Positions 16,962 to 26,395 of a stretch of 64,000 nucleotides of DNA are shown in pieces. Where the stretch lies: contig OZ252236.1 in assembly GCA_965249455.1 (NCBI GenBank), positions 3,844,001 to 3,908,000 on the forward strand, in the 5' to 3' direction. The notes beneath the pieces were generated by a model. That model saw nothing but the letters and a program-made list of their open reading frames with translations, was not told the origin of the DNA and did not search any database. Within the stretch, counting starts at the first letter, position 1. Each line of letters opens with the position of its first letter. The translations under genes were made by a program, and so were the position numbers. The stretch is from Jiulongibacter sp024742395 (GTDB lineage Bacteria; Bacteroidota; Bacteroidia; Cytophagales; Spirosomataceae).

Positions 16962-18413
16962 CTATTCCTGTATGTCTTCAGGAAACAAATGTTCTGCTTT
17001 CCCTCTCTGTTTTCTGTAGCCTAGTACTTTAATCATTGATTCGGCATCTTGCTCTTCGGCAAAAAGCTCGGTCATAAAGTTACCATCTTCATCCTGGCTT
17101 ACTAAAACATGCTTAGGAGACGGGATAAGACAGTGTTGGATACCGCCATAACCACCTAGTGATTCCTGGTAGGCTCCCGTATGGAAAAAACCAATAAACT
17201 GCTCTTCATGGCTATTGTAATCAAACATCGGCATATAAAGATCTTCTGAATGAGCCTCGGTATTGTAATAATCTGCAGAGTCACAAGTCAAACCTCCTAA
17301 ATTCACCTTTGTATACGGTGCATCCCAGTTATTTACCGGCAGCATAATGTATTTTTGGCCTATTCCCCATGAATCTGGCAACTGGGTAATGAAAGAGCCA
17401 TCTACCATGTACCAAAGCTCACGGTCATTTTGCTGCTTTTTATCAATGACTTTATATAAGGTAGCCCCACTTTCACCCACTGTGTAACTACCAAATTCAG
17501 TAAAGATATTTGGAACCGGCACATTATTTTTGTTACAAATCCATTGAATGTTTTCAATAATTTCATCAATCATGGCCTGATAATCATAATTGAATACTAC
17601 TGAAGTTTGAATGGGTAAACCACCACCTATATCAATAGAATCCAGCTCCGGGCATATCTTTTTCATCTCGCAATACTTAAACATAAAACGAGTAAGTTCT
17701 GACCAGTAATAAGCCGTGTCTTTAATACCTGAATTGATAAAAAAGTGAAGCATTTTCAGCTTAAAGCGTGCATTCGGCTTTATTTTTTCTAAATAAAGCT
17801 CGTCTACATCCTTATATCTGATTCCTAATCTGGAAGTATAGAATGCAAAATTAGGTTCCTCATCAGTAGCAATTCGAATTCCGATCTGAACCTCCTCTGC
17901 TTCAGCATGGGCCAGGTAATGGTCTATTTCTCTGAGGTTATCCAGTACAGGTACCACATTCTCAAAACCATCATTAATAAGATTGGTGATATTTTTCAAA
18001 TACTCCGGTCTTTTATGCCCGTTGCATATCACATAGGTTTCCTTATTTATCTTACCATCATCGTAAAGAGCTTTGATGATGTTTATGTCAAACGCCGAAG
18101 ATGTTTCTAAATGAATTTTATTCTTCAGAGCCTCCTCCATCACATACTGAAAGTGTGATGATTTAGTACAATAAGCATAGGTATACGTCCCTTTGTAATT
18201 GTACTTCTTCATGGCATTTTTGAACAGCAGTCTGGCATGCTCAATATGCTCGGTAATTTTAGGTAAGTAAGTGATTTTTAAAGGAGTACCGTATTTTTTA
18301 ATGATATCCATCAAAGGAACATTATTAAAAAGCAGGTTATTGTTGACATCTACACCAAACTCTCTCGTTGGAAATTCAAAGGTTTGTTGGATTAAGTCAA
18401 TATATCTCTTCAT
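16962..18413 (-). CDS. speA: Arginine decarboxylase, short PLP-dependent form
   Basis: The 483-residue protein is an alanine-racemase-fold (type III) PLP decarboxylase. The cofactor lysine is in YTYAYCTKSSHF (about residue 84), the phosphate-binding glycines are in IDIGGGLPIQ, and the shared active-site cysteine is in LGGLTCDSADYY. It should convert arginine to agmatine, the entry to polyamine synthesis, in the cytoplasm. At about 480 residues it is much shorter than E. coli SpeA, as is usual in Bacteroidota, so substrate assignment rests on family resemblance. A diaminopimelate decarboxylase role is less likely. No agmatinase gene is adjacent. Confidence 0.82.
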   Translation of the reverse strand: MKRYIDLIQQTFEFPTREFGVDVNNNLLFNNVPLMDIIKKYGTPLKITYLPKITEHIEHARLLFKNAMKKYNYKGTYTYAYCTKSSHFQYVMEEALKNKIHLETSSAFDINIIKALYDDGKINKETYVICNGHKRPEYLKNITNLINDGFENVVPVLDNLREIDHYLAHAEAEEVQIGIRIATDEEPNFAFYTSRLGIRYKDVDELYLEKIKPNARFKLKMLHFFINSGIKDTAYYWSELTRFMFKYCEMKKICPELDSIDIGGGLPIQTSVVFNYDYQAMIDEIIENIQWICNKNNVPVPNIFTEFGSYTVGESGATLYKVIDKKQQNDRELWYMVDGSFITQLPDSWGIGQKYIMLPVNNWDAPYTKVNLGGLTCDSADYYNTEAHSEDLYMPMFDYNSHEEQFIGFFHTGAYQESLGGYGGIQHCLIPSPKHVLVSQDEDGNFMTELFAEEQDAESMIKVLGYRKQRGKAEHLFPEDIQE

Positions 18414-18574
18414 TACTACAAATTACGCCGAAGGCTAAAAATTGGTTGACCAGAATGGGCTGGATCCACAAATACTACGTGCAAATGTGCCATAAAATTT
18501 ACAAATTGCAATCAAATTTCTGTGCTTTCATAATGCACAAAACCCCAAAACACTAACAGAATAACTAACACTTC

Positions 18575-20017
18575 ATGTCTCAAAATGTCCATTTCATAGC
18601 CATCGGTGGTGCCGTAATGCACAATCTGGCTTTGGCTTTACAAAAGAAAGGATTTAATGTAACGGGTTCTGATGATGAGATTTACGATCCGGCCAAAAGT
18701 CGGCTTCAGAAAGCGAATATATTACCTGAAAAAATAGGCTGGGATGCCGAAAACATACATGAAGGACTGGATGCCATCATCTTAGGCATGCATGCCAGAA
18801 AGGATAATCCAGAACTTTTAAAGGCTCAGGAGCTAGGTTTGAAAATCTATTCATTCCCAGAATATGTTTATGAGCAGAGCAAAGAAAAGCAACGTATTGT
18901 CATTGCAGGCAGCCATGGTAAAACCAGCATTACCAGCATAATTCTGCATGTTCTAAAATACTACGATAGAAAATTTGACTATCTGGTAGGAGCTCAGATT
19001 GAAGGGTTTGACCTTATGGTAAAACTGACAGACGATGCTCCCACAATTGTTTTAGAAGGCGATGAATATCTTTCTTCTGCCTTAGAAATGAAGTCAAAGT
19101 TCTTGTTCTACCATCCTCACATAGCCTTGGTGTCTGGTATCGCCTGGGATCATTTCAATGTTTTTCCAAAATTTGAGGATTATGTGAAGGCATTTGAGCA
19201 GCTGGCAGATGGTATGCCTAAAGCGGGTACACTATTTTATGATGAATCTGATGACATCATGAAAGTAATTACCGCGAAAGAAAGAGCTGATGTGGCGGAG
19301 ATACCTTACAACGCCCATCCTTACAAAGTCAAAGAAGGCGTGGTATACTTACAAACCGCACAAGGTGAAGTGCCTTTAAAGATTTTTGGTGAGCATAACA
19401 TGAAGAACCTGGAAGGAGCCAGATTGATCCTTGAAAAGCTGGCCATTACAGATGAAATGTTCTACAAAGCTATTCAGTCTTTTAGTGGTGCGGCCAAAAG
19501 ACTTGAAACTTTGGGAGGAAACAAACAATGCATGATTTACCGTGATTTTGCTCATGCACCTTCTAAAGTGGGAGCTACCACGCATGCTGCCAAAGAACTT
19601 TTCCCTGACAGAGTCCTAGTGGCTTGTTATGAGTTACATACATACAGCAGTTTAAATAAAGATTTCTTGCCACAGTATGCTGAGAAATTAAACCAGGCAG
19701 ATCAGGCCGTGGTTTTCTACAGTCCGCATACTTTGGAGATGAAAAAGATGCCAGCGATCTCTTTTGATGAAATTAAAGAAGCTTTTGGTAGAGACGACCT
19801 ACAGGTATTTACAGATGCCGGCGATTTGAAAAAATACCTTCTGGATCAAAACTGGTACAAAAAGAATCTGTTAATGATGTCTTCAGGCACTTTTGGAGGA
19901 ACAGACCTAACCGAACTAACACAGGAAATTTTGAATTTGCCGGTAGAAGTTACCGAAGAAAAACCAAAGAAGAAATCTTATAAATTAGGCCGCCTTTTTA
20001 AGAAGAAGTCAAAATAA
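18575..20017 (+). CDS. mpl: UDP-N-acetylmuramate:L-alanyl-gamma-D-glutamyl-meso-diaminopimelate ligase
   Basis: The 480-residue cytoplasmic Mur-family ligase reuses murein tripeptide by joining it to UDP-MurNAc with ATP. The N-terminal nucleotide-sugar domain starts HFIAIGGAVMHNLALALQKK. The central ATPase domain has the P-loop AGSHGKTSITS (about residues 110-120) and LEGDEYLSS. The C-terminal domain contains YRDFAHAPSKV, typical of Mpl. The C-terminus ends in a basic lysine-rich tail. It is divergent from the speA-type gene and convergent with the glycosyltransferase gene three bases away. Confidence 0.92.
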   Translation: MSQNVHFIAIGGAVMHNLALALQKKGFNVTGSDDEIYDPAKSRLQKANILPEKIGWDAENIHEGLDAIILGMHARKDNPELLKAQELGLKIYSFPEYVYEQSKEKQRIVIAGSHGKTSITSIILHVLKYYDRKFDYLVGAQIEGFDLMVKLTDDAPTIVLEGDEYLSSALEMKSKFLFYHPHIALVSGIAWDHFNVFPKFEDYVKAFEQLADGMPKAGTLFYDESDDIMKVITAKERADVAEIPYNAHPYKVKEGVVYLQTAQGEVPLKIFGEHNMKNLEGARLILEKLAITDEMFYKAIQSFSGAAKRLETLGGNKQCMIYRDFAHAPSKVGATTHAAKELFPDRVLVACYELHTYSSLNKDFLPQYAEKLNQADQAVVFYSPHTLEMKKMPAISFDEIKEAFGRDDLQVFTDAGDLKKYLLDQNWYKKNLLMMSSGTFGGTDLTELTQEILNLPVEVTEEKPKKKSYKLGRLFKKKSK

Positions 20018-20020
20018 CAT

Positions 20021-21034
20021 TCAAGTGTCAGATTTGTTTACCAGATCTGACACTTCATCTACATCAATTAGATGTAAACAAGCGTAATCTTCTCTGTAGC
20101 AGGGTTTATTGCCATAAATAGAGCATGGCCGGCAAGGTAATTCACTTTTCGGTACCTGAACAATATTATGTTCCTGACTTCCAAACGGCCCAAAACCTGC
20201 ATTAGGATGGGTAGCTCCCCAAACAGAGACCGTTCTTATGCCAGCCAGTGCGGCTAAATGCATGTTTCCGCTATCCATACATAACATTACATCTAATGCG
20301 GATATAAGCGAAAGTTGCTGCTTCAGACTATATTTAGGTCCTATCACCTCTACGTTGTCAAAATCAACAGAGAGCTGTCTCAATAAATATATCTCTTCAT
20401 CACCTCCTCCAAATAACAGAATGGTAGAGCTTTCCGGAATTGAAAGCATCACTTCTTTGATATATTCTTTCGGCCAGATTTTCCCTTCATGCTGAGCAAA
20501 AGGAGCGATACCTATCCAATGTGACTCTTTATGGAGATCCAGCGGCTCCAGTTCTTTAAAGTAATTTCTTTGACCTACCTCATTCAAGTCTACCTTTAGG
20601 CCTGCTTTGCGTAGCACCCTGGCATAACGCTCTGTACTGTGAAGTAGAATTTTATTACTTTTTCTGTTCTTTCTGGTGAGAGCCTTTTTCCTACGCCTTC
20701 CTTTAAAAATGGTGTAAGAAGATGATCTTAACAAAAACAGTTTGACAAAAAAAGAACGGATGTTTTGATGAAGGTCAAGGATAGATTCAAACTTCTGCTC
20801 TCTCCTCAATTGCCTTGATAGTTTCCAAAGACCTTTAATTCCATCGTATTCCTTGTCTACGTCAATACTCAGGACCTGTATTTGCGGATATCCTTCAAAA
20901 AAAACAGAGAATTTAGGTCTGGTTAATACGATGAATCTGGCATTAGGATTCTGCTCACAGGCAGCAGCCAAAACAGGAAGAGTGAGTAAAATATCTCCCA
21001 TGGCTGAGAACCTAATAACCAAATACGTTTTCAT
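20021..21034 (-). CDS. Glycosyltransferase family 9 (heptosyltransferase-like)
   Basis: The 337-residue protein has the GT-B layout of ADP-heptose:LPS heptosyltransferases. It begins TYLVIRFSAMGDILLTLPVL, where the Asp-Ile-Leu segment follows the family pattern. The C-terminal sugar-nucleotide-binding domain carries MCMDSGNMHLAALAG and SVWGATHP. It probably adds a sugar to lipopolysaccharide or lipooligosaccharide core at the inner face of the cytoplasmic membrane. It overlaps the DUF4254 gene by ATGA, showing translational coupling. Confidence 0.88.
   Translation of the reverse strand: MKTYLVIRFSAMGDILLTLPVLAAACEQNPNARFIVLTRPKFSVFFEGYPQIQVLSIDVDKEYDGIKGLWKLSRQLRREQKFESILDLHQNIRSFFVKLFLLRSSSYTIFKGRRRKKALTRKNRKSNKILLHSTERYARVLRKAGLKVDLNEVGQRNYFKELEPLDLHKESHWIGIAPFAQHEGKIWPKEYIKEVMLSIPESSTILLFGGGDEEIYLLRQLSVDFDNVEVIGPKYSLKQQLSLISALDVMLCMDSGNMHLAALAGIRTVSVWGATHPNAGFGPFGSQEHNIVQVPKSELPCRPCSIYGNKPCYREDYACLHLIDVDEVSDLVNKSDT
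20023..20055. terminator. Perfect 11-bp hairpin at the mpl / GT9 junction
   Basis: AAGTGTCAGAT (20023-20033) and ATCTGACACTT (20045-20055) are perfectly complementary with an 11-base loop. It covers the last codons and part of the stop of the glycosyltransferase gene and follows the mpl stop by 5 bases. No U-run follows, so it may act as a stabilising 3' hairpin or a weak two-way terminator. Confidence 0.5.
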
Positions 21035-21645
21035 CAGTTTTTTTTGTAGAGTTCCGGATTTAAGCTTGGATCATTATACATTTTCATTTGTTTGTAAGTT
21101 TTCATGTACTTTTTGCCGTCTGTAAGATCAAGCATCAGTTCATTAAAACACACCGAAAGATCATGCTCCTGCTCTAAGAGTACCTTAAGTTTATTAGCCG
21201 CCTTATTTCTGTGATCTACATCTGCGTCTTCACGCTCAGCCTGCTCCATAAAGTGGTAAATTTTCAATTCCAAAATAGACAACCTGTCAAGGAGCCATCC
21301 CGGTGTTTCTGAATTTAACTTACTGTCTTCTCTTATCTCCAATTTACTAAAAAACTGAAGAAATAACTCATCAATTTCTTCTACTTTATCAGTTCTGTTC
21401 TGATTTGAAGCATCAATTTTTCTTTTGGTAAGAATAAACTCTTCATTCGAAATATCATCTCTTCTGATGATATCTTCTAAATGCCACTGTACCGTATCTA
21501 TCCAGGTTTTCACATACAGCAAACCTTCTATTGAGTTTTGATCAAATGGGTTGTTTAAACTGGCATTCACATGATCTTGAAGATGATAGTCAGAAATAGC
21601 CTTTCTAAAAATGGCAATAACTTCTTTAGCTGAGAGTAAATTCAT
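21034..21645 (-). CDS. DUF4254 domain protein
   Basis: The 203-residue protein is predicted to be mostly helical and has no signal peptide. The order of charged helices, with the conserved-looking NNPFDQNSIEGLLYVKTWID and HRNKAANKLKVLLEQEHDL, matches DUF4254, a family without known function that I recall as a usual companion of family 9 glycosyltransferases in Bacteroidota. The 4-base ATGA overlap with the glycosyltransferase gene suggests the two proteins act together in envelope polysaccharide assembly. It starts at the first ATG. Confidence 0.82.
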   Translation of the reverse strand: MNLLSAKEVIAIFRKAISDYHLQDHVNASLNNPFDQNSIEGLLYVKTWIDTVQWHLEDIIRRDDISNEEFILTKRKIDASNQNRTDKVEEIDELFLQFFSKLEIREDSKLNSETPGWLLDRLSILELKIYHFMEQAEREDADVDHRNKAANKLKVLLEQEHDLSVCFNELMLDLTDGKKYMKTYKQMKMYNDPSLNPELYKKN

Positions 21646-21710
21646 GCCGCAAATTTAAGCTGTCCTGACTATCAACATCTAAAAAAAACACGTTTTGTTT
21701 CTATAATTTA

Positions 21711-23000
21711 CTACGAAGGATATACCCACTCTCCCCGATAGTTTCTCTTAAGCAAAGCATTCGCTTCGTCATCATTTAACACCATATCCTTTTCATGATC
21801 CCACTCTATACTGCGGCCTAGTTTATCAGAAAGCATCCCCAAAAGCGACATATTAGTAGCTTGTCTGCCATGTTCAATGTCGGCATGAGGTAATTGACCC
21901 GTTTTAATTGACTTTAAAAGGTCTGCCCATACCAATTTAATATTCTGACCATCCGGCAAGTCTAACTTTGGTTCTTCGTGAAGTACGGTAGCATTTTTAC
22001 CATGCGGATAGAAGGTCCAGCCCTGATGCCAGCCCATATGAAAGGTCCCTTCTGTTCCATGAAAATAAGCTCCTACGTTTTCTCCTTGCTGAACAGGTCT
22101 GGTATTATTTATACTGTGCTCCCAAAAACAAATAAAATCTTCAAATTCGTATGTAACCAACTGATTCTCAGGCACGGTTTGAATATTGTCTCTCACCTTG
22201 TCAGTACTCACAGAAAATATCTTTTTGGGAGCCTTTTCTTCTGTCCACCATAAAATCTGATCAAACCAGTGAGGTGCCCAGTCGCCTAATGTGCCATTGG
22301 CAAACTCCTTTTGACGCCTCCAGGCTCTAGGGTGAATATCCGAATGATAATCTATTAATTTGGCAGGACCACAATATAAATCCCAGTCTAAACCCGCTGG
22401 TTTAGGTTCACTAGGTCGTTGCTTACCATTGCCTTGTGCATAATTTACAAAAGCTCTGACTTCCTGTATACGGCCTACCTTGCCTGATTTCAGGAATTCC
22501 ATTCCACTTACATTATGTGGAGAATACCTGCGATGAAAGTCTACAATACATATCTTACCTGTATCTCTGGCAGTTTTTTGTATAGCAGTTCCTTCTTTAA
22601 TAGTATGACCTATAGGTTTTTCAAGAAACACATGAGCTCCGCTTTTCATAGCTGCAATAGCTATCAGAGCATGCCAGTGATCAGGTGTGGCATTAATTAC
22701 AATTTCTGGTTTGCTGTTTTTCAAACAATCCCTGAAGTCTTTATATTTTTTGGGTTTATCTGTACACCAGGTTTTCAATTCCTTTTCGCAAGCAGTAATT
22801 TGATTTTCATCGGCATCACAAAGAGCCACTACTTCTACCTCACCACTGGCTACGGCTTCTCTAAGAATATTGGTTCCCCACCAGCCACAGCCTATTAAAG
22901 CCACTCTGTATTTAGAGGCATTAGCATAAGTAATGAAAGGTCTGGAAATTATACCGGCGGTTGCCAATAATGACGTTTTGAGAAATTCTTGTCGTTTCAT
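21711..23000 (-). CDS. Exported Gfo/Idh/MocA family oxidoreductase
   Basis: The 429-residue protein begins MKRQEFLKTSLLATAGIIS, a twin-arginine-like signal with only one arginine kept (KRQEF), so the export route is uncertain. The Rossmann domain has VALIGCGWWGTNI, and the canonical lysine motif is VFLEKPIGHTIKEG. The C-terminal domain includes RRQKEFANGTLGDWAPHWFD, where the histidine is a likely active-site residue. It resembles secreted Bacteroidota members thought to oxidise glycosides. It stands alone, 65 bases before the DUF4254 operon on the same strand, and is divergent from the MalY-type gene. Confidence 0.9.
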   Translation of the reverse strand: MKRQEFLKTSLLATAGIISRPFITYANASKYRVALIGCGWWGTNILREAVASGEVEVVALCDADENQITACEKELKTWCTDKPKKYKDFRDCLKNSKPEIVINATPDHWHALIAIAAMKSGAHVFLEKPIGHTIKEGTAIQKTARDTGKICIVDFHRRYSPHNVSGMEFLKSGKVGRIQEVRAFVNYAQGNGKQRPSEPKPAGLDWDLYCGPAKLIDYHSDIHPRAWRRQKEFANGTLGDWAPHWFDQILWWTEEKAPKKIFSVSTDKVRDNIQTVPENQLVTYEFEDFICFWEHSINNTRPVQQGENVGAYFHGTEGTFHMGWHQGWTFYPHGKNATVLHEEPKLDLPDGQNIKLVWADLLKSIKTGQLPHADIEHGRQATNMSLLGMLSDKLGRSIEWDHEKDMVLNDDEANALLKRNYRGEWVYPS

Positions 23001-23123
23001 AAATATTTATAGGGTTTATGCCGTGAATTTAAGAAGAGGTTTCCAATTTCTGGTCCGAAACAGAAAATTGAAGGAATTTTTAGACCTTTGAGAATGTCTT
23101 AATCCTGAAAATAAACCTCTCGT

Positions 23124-24248
23124 ATGACCTATAATTTCGATAAACAGACCAGCCGCCGTAATACGAACAGTATGAAGTGGGATTTCAAACCATCTAATGT
23201 GCATCCTATGTGGGTAGCTGATATGGATTTTGAGAGTCCTATCGAAATAAAAAAAGCCCTTACAAAAGTAGTAGATAGTCAAATCTATGGCTATGCATGG
23301 CCACCAAATGAGCTGTATGAGGTAATTATTGATCGTTTGAGCAAAAACCATCATTGGAAAGTTCAAAAAGAATGGATTGTTCTTTTGCCCGGTTTGGTGC
23401 CTGGTCTTCATGCTTCTGCAAGAGTTCTGCCAGAAGATAAGTCTTCAATAATGACTACCACTCCTGTTTACTATCATCTTTTCAGATCGGCCCAAACTGC
23501 CGGTAAGAAAACAACAGAGGTGCCTTTTAAGCGGGAAAACGGTCAATGGAAAATGGATTTTGACAAGATGAAAGCCGAATTGACTCAGGAAGTTGGTATG
23601 TACATGCTGTGCAACCCACACAATCCGAATGGCAGAGTGTTTTCAAGGGATGAATTGAATGAACTCTCTTCATTTTGCCTGGAGAATAATGTAATTCTGG
23701 TTTCTGATGAAATTCACTGTGACTTGATTTTGGATTCTACCAAAAAGCATATTTCCGTAGCTTCACTCAATGAAAACATTGAAAATCAATCCATTACCCT
23801 CCTATCTCCAAGTAAGACATTTAATATTGCTGGTTTGGGTGGAAGTTTTGCAGTCATTCCCAATCCTGAAATTCGAAAGAAATTTGAGTCAGCAAAATTC
23901 GGAATAATGCCACATATGAATTTATGGCAAATAGAATCAATGATGGCCGCTTATCAACATGGCGAACCCTGGAGAAAAGAGCTTATTAATTATTTAAAAG
24001 CCAATCACGATTACCTTCTGGAAGAAATAAATAAAATACCGGGACTTTCAATGGAGGCTTGCGAAGCCACTTACCTGGCATGGATAGCCTGCGATCATGA
24101 AAATCCGGAGGAATATCTATTGAAACATGGACTTGGTGTCTCAGGTGCTCAGCAATTCAACGGGAAAGGCTATTTTAGATTAAATTTTGGAACTCAAAGA
24201 CACAATATTGACAAAGGTCTCGAAATACTTAGAAAAGCATTTTCATAA
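23124..24248 (+). CDS. MalY/PatB family PLP-dependent aminotransferase (C-S lyase)
   Basis: The 374-residue fold-type I PLP enzyme starts with TSRRNTNSMKWDFKP, a MalY/PatB-like opening, followed by PMWVADMDFESP. The cofactor lysine is in LLSPSKTFNIAGLGGSFA (about residue 234) and the PLP-facing Asp in LVSDEIHCDLI. Members cleave cystathionine or related C-S bonds, giving homocysteine, pyruvate and ammonia; some act as aminotransferases. It is cytoplasmic. The aldo/keto reductase gene follows 31 bases later on the same strand and may be cotranscribed. Confidence 0.88.
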   Translation: MTYNFDKQTSRRNTNSMKWDFKPSNVHPMWVADMDFESPIEIKKALTKVVDSQIYGYAWPPNELYEVIIDRLSKNHHWKVQKEWIVLLPGLVPGLHASARVLPEDKSSIMTTTPVYYHLFRSAQTAGKKTTEVPFKRENGQWKMDFDKMKAELTQEVGMYMLCNPHNPNGRVFSRDELNELSSFCLENNVILVSDEIHCDLILDSTKKHISVASLNENIENQSITLLSPSKTFNIAGLGGSFAVIPNPEIRKKFESAKFGIMPHMNLWQIESMMAAYQHGEPWRKELINYLKANHDYLLEEINKIPGLSMEACEATYLAWIACDHENPEEYLLKHGLGVSGAQQFNGKGYFRLNFGTQRHNIDKGLEILRKAFS

Positions 24249-24279
24249 GTGCCTGTCATAGAAAACCCATCTATAAAAC

Positions 24280-25230
24280 ATGAAATACTTACAATTCTCT
24301 AATTCAGATAAAATTCCAGCTTTAGGACTTGGCACCTGGAAATCAGCCAAAGGTGAAGTGTACAATGCAGTAAGAACTGCCATAAAATTAGGCTACAGAC
24401 ATATTGACTGTGCTCATGTGTATGGCAATGAAAAAGAAATTGGCGAAGCGTTTTCAGATGCTTTTAAAGCCGGTGATGTAAAACGTGAAGAGCTTTGGGT
24501 AACCTCAAAGTTATGGAACAATACTCACCGAAAAGAACAGGTAGAACCTGCGATCAAAACCACATTAAAGAATCTTCAACTAGACTATTTGGATCTATAT
24601 CTTATTCACTGGCCTGTAGTTTTACAAGACCACGCCATGTACCCTGAGACCAAAGATGACTTGGTAAGTCTGAGCGTTACTCCATTGGAAGAAACGTGGT
24701 TTGGTATGATTGATATTAAAAAAGCCGGACTTGCCAGACACATTGGTGTTTCTAACTTCAGTGAGTCAAAAATTGAGCATATTCTTGATAAAACGGGAAT
24801 TCTGCCAGAAATGAATCAGGTAGAAATGCACCCCTTTCTTCAACAGCATGGCCTGAAAGAGTATTGCGATAATAGAAACATTTTGATGACCGCTTATTCT
24901 CCGCTTGGATCAGCCGACAGGCCTGCAAACAGAGTGGATGCCGATGAACCCAAACTGTTTAAAAATGAGATCATCAAAGCTATTGCAAAAGAGCAAAAAT
25001 GCAGCGAAGCCCAGGTAATGCTGGCATGGGCTGTTTGCAGAGAAACCGTAGTAATTCCTAAATCTGTAAACCCGGATAGATTAAAACAAAACCTTGAGGC
25101 CGCAGACATTGATTTAAATACAGAACAGATGAACGCTCTGGAGCAAATTAATATGGATTACCGTTTTATCAAAGGCGACTTCTGGTGTATTGAAGGCTCT
25201 GATTATACGCTGGAGAGCCTTTGGGGCTGA
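24280..25230 (+). CDS. Aldo/keto reductase
   Basis: The 316-residue TIM-barrel reductase has the full AKR catalytic set: Asp and Tyr in HIDCAHVYGNEKEIG, Lys in LWVTSKLWN, and His in LYLIHWPVV. The C-terminal cofactor motif IPKSVNPDRLKQN indicates NADPH preference. It reduces aldehydes or ketones, possibly sugars, to alcohols in the cytoplasm. Physiological substrate not identifiable. It follows the MalY-type gene by 31 bases. Confidence 0.92.
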   Translation: MKYLQFSNSDKIPALGLGTWKSAKGEVYNAVRTAIKLGYRHIDCAHVYGNEKEIGEAFSDAFKAGDVKREELWVTSKLWNNTHRKEQVEPAIKTTLKNLQLDYLDLYLIHWPVVLQDHAMYPETKDDLVSLSVTPLEETWFGMIDIKKAGLARHIGVSNFSESKIEHILDKTGILPEMNQVEMHPFLQQHGLKEYCDNRNILMTAYSPLGSADRPANRVDADEPKLFKNEIIKAIAKEQKCSEAQVMLAWAVCRETVVIPKSVNPDRLKQNLEAADIDLNTEQMNALEQINMDYRFIKGDFWCIEGSDYTLESLWG

Positions 25231-25336
25231 CAAAATATTTTAGATTAAAAAAACATTAATTTTTTTTACCTGTTTGAGATTTTTTGGGCAAGAATTACGT
25301 TACTCTTGCACCAAGAATGAATCATAGTAACAGGCA

Positions 25337-26395
25337 GTGAAAAATATAGTTTTATTTTTACTCTTATTTCCCTTTAATAACCTAAAAGCCAAGGGGCTAC
25401 CGGCAAACACAGATTTTAAAACTCCACCAAGAATTATACGAACATGTTGCTCGTTTGGTGTGGAGTTAAAACTTGCAGGAGTTCCTTTTAAAAAGTACTC
25501 AGATATCAGCTCTGTTGAGAAACTGGGTGAGCATAAATATTTAGGAAACCCCGCAGAGAATAACGGAATCATCTATACCCTTAAAGGTGGTTTTATTGAT
25601 ATTGGTCATTTAAGAGATCAGGCAGACTGGACCGCCTATTTATATTCCGTTATAAACTCTAACATTGGTAAGACTGTTCAGTTGGAGCTTGGCCACGAAG
25701 GTGGCACCAAAATTCTTGACTTTACAGTGCCCGTTAGATTTTCTCAGGAAGACCGCATAAGAATGGCGGGCAATATAGCCTATGATCTTTCCATCTGGCA
25801 TGAGATTGCCACTTTTTACGGAGCTTCTACTGTTCCTTTAATTCCAGAACGCTATTCTGCTTTTAGTATGGAAGATGCTTATTCCAATATGCTGGGAGTA
25901 CAGCTGGGTATGGCTGCGTTACACAGCCCAGAACCTTTTGAAAAAGCCATGACAGATTTAATCTTTGATAAGCTAAAGGAATTAAAGGCTGTGAAACACC
26001 AATATGAAACCGCTGCTGCAATGGAGCTGGTAAAAGAAGACTGGTGGACAGACTCTTATAAACTGCCAAGCAGAAATGTATTGATAAAAAGGGAGTTCGC
26101 TGTAGAAAATCACCTAACACCATGGCTGGTGAATGACTTCACTGAGGAAATTATAGAACCGGAAGTTATTTCTTTAGATGTAAGTACTGAAAATGGCGAA
26201 GCTTTAGATAAGTTCTACAGGTTAAGTATTAAACTGAATTATAAGTTTAATATGAATAAGATATTGCCGAAGTCTCCTACCAGAATTATCACACAAAAGG
26301 ATTTTCAGCACTTAATTAAACAAGCTGAAATCATCAATAAAGAGAAAGGAGCAAAACTGGTTTCTGCTCTTCCAAAGGCTTATTTCAAAAGCTGA
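25337..26395 (+). CDS. DUF4056 domain protein
   Basis: The 352-residue protein starts at GTG with a signal peptide (KNIVLFLLLFPFNNLKAKG). The segments PPRIIRTCCSFGVELKLAG, TLKGGFIDIGHLRDQADW and the following helices match DUF4056, a family of exported proteins without known function. The conserved HxRDxAD-like stretch could be a metal or catalytic site, but that is only a guess. Its last 16 bases overlap the 3' end of feoB on the other strand. No promoter was identified with confidence. Confidence 0.75.
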   Translation: MKNIVLFLLLFPFNNLKAKGLPANTDFKTPPRIIRTCCSFGVELKLAGVPFKKYSDISSVEKLGEHKYLGNPAENNGIIYTLKGGFIDIGHLRDQADWTAYLYSVINSNIGKTVQLELGHEGGTKILDFTVPVRFSQEDRIRMAGNIAYDLSIWHEIATFYGASTVPLIPERYSAFSMEDAYSNMLGVQLGMAALHSPEPFEKAMTDLIFDKLKELKAVKHQYETAAAMELVKEDWWTDSYKLPSRNVLIKREFAVENHLTPWLVNDFTEEIIEPEVISLDVSTENGEALDKFYRLSIKLNYKFNMNKILPKSPTRIITQKDFQHLIKQAEIINKEKGAKLVSALPKAYFKS

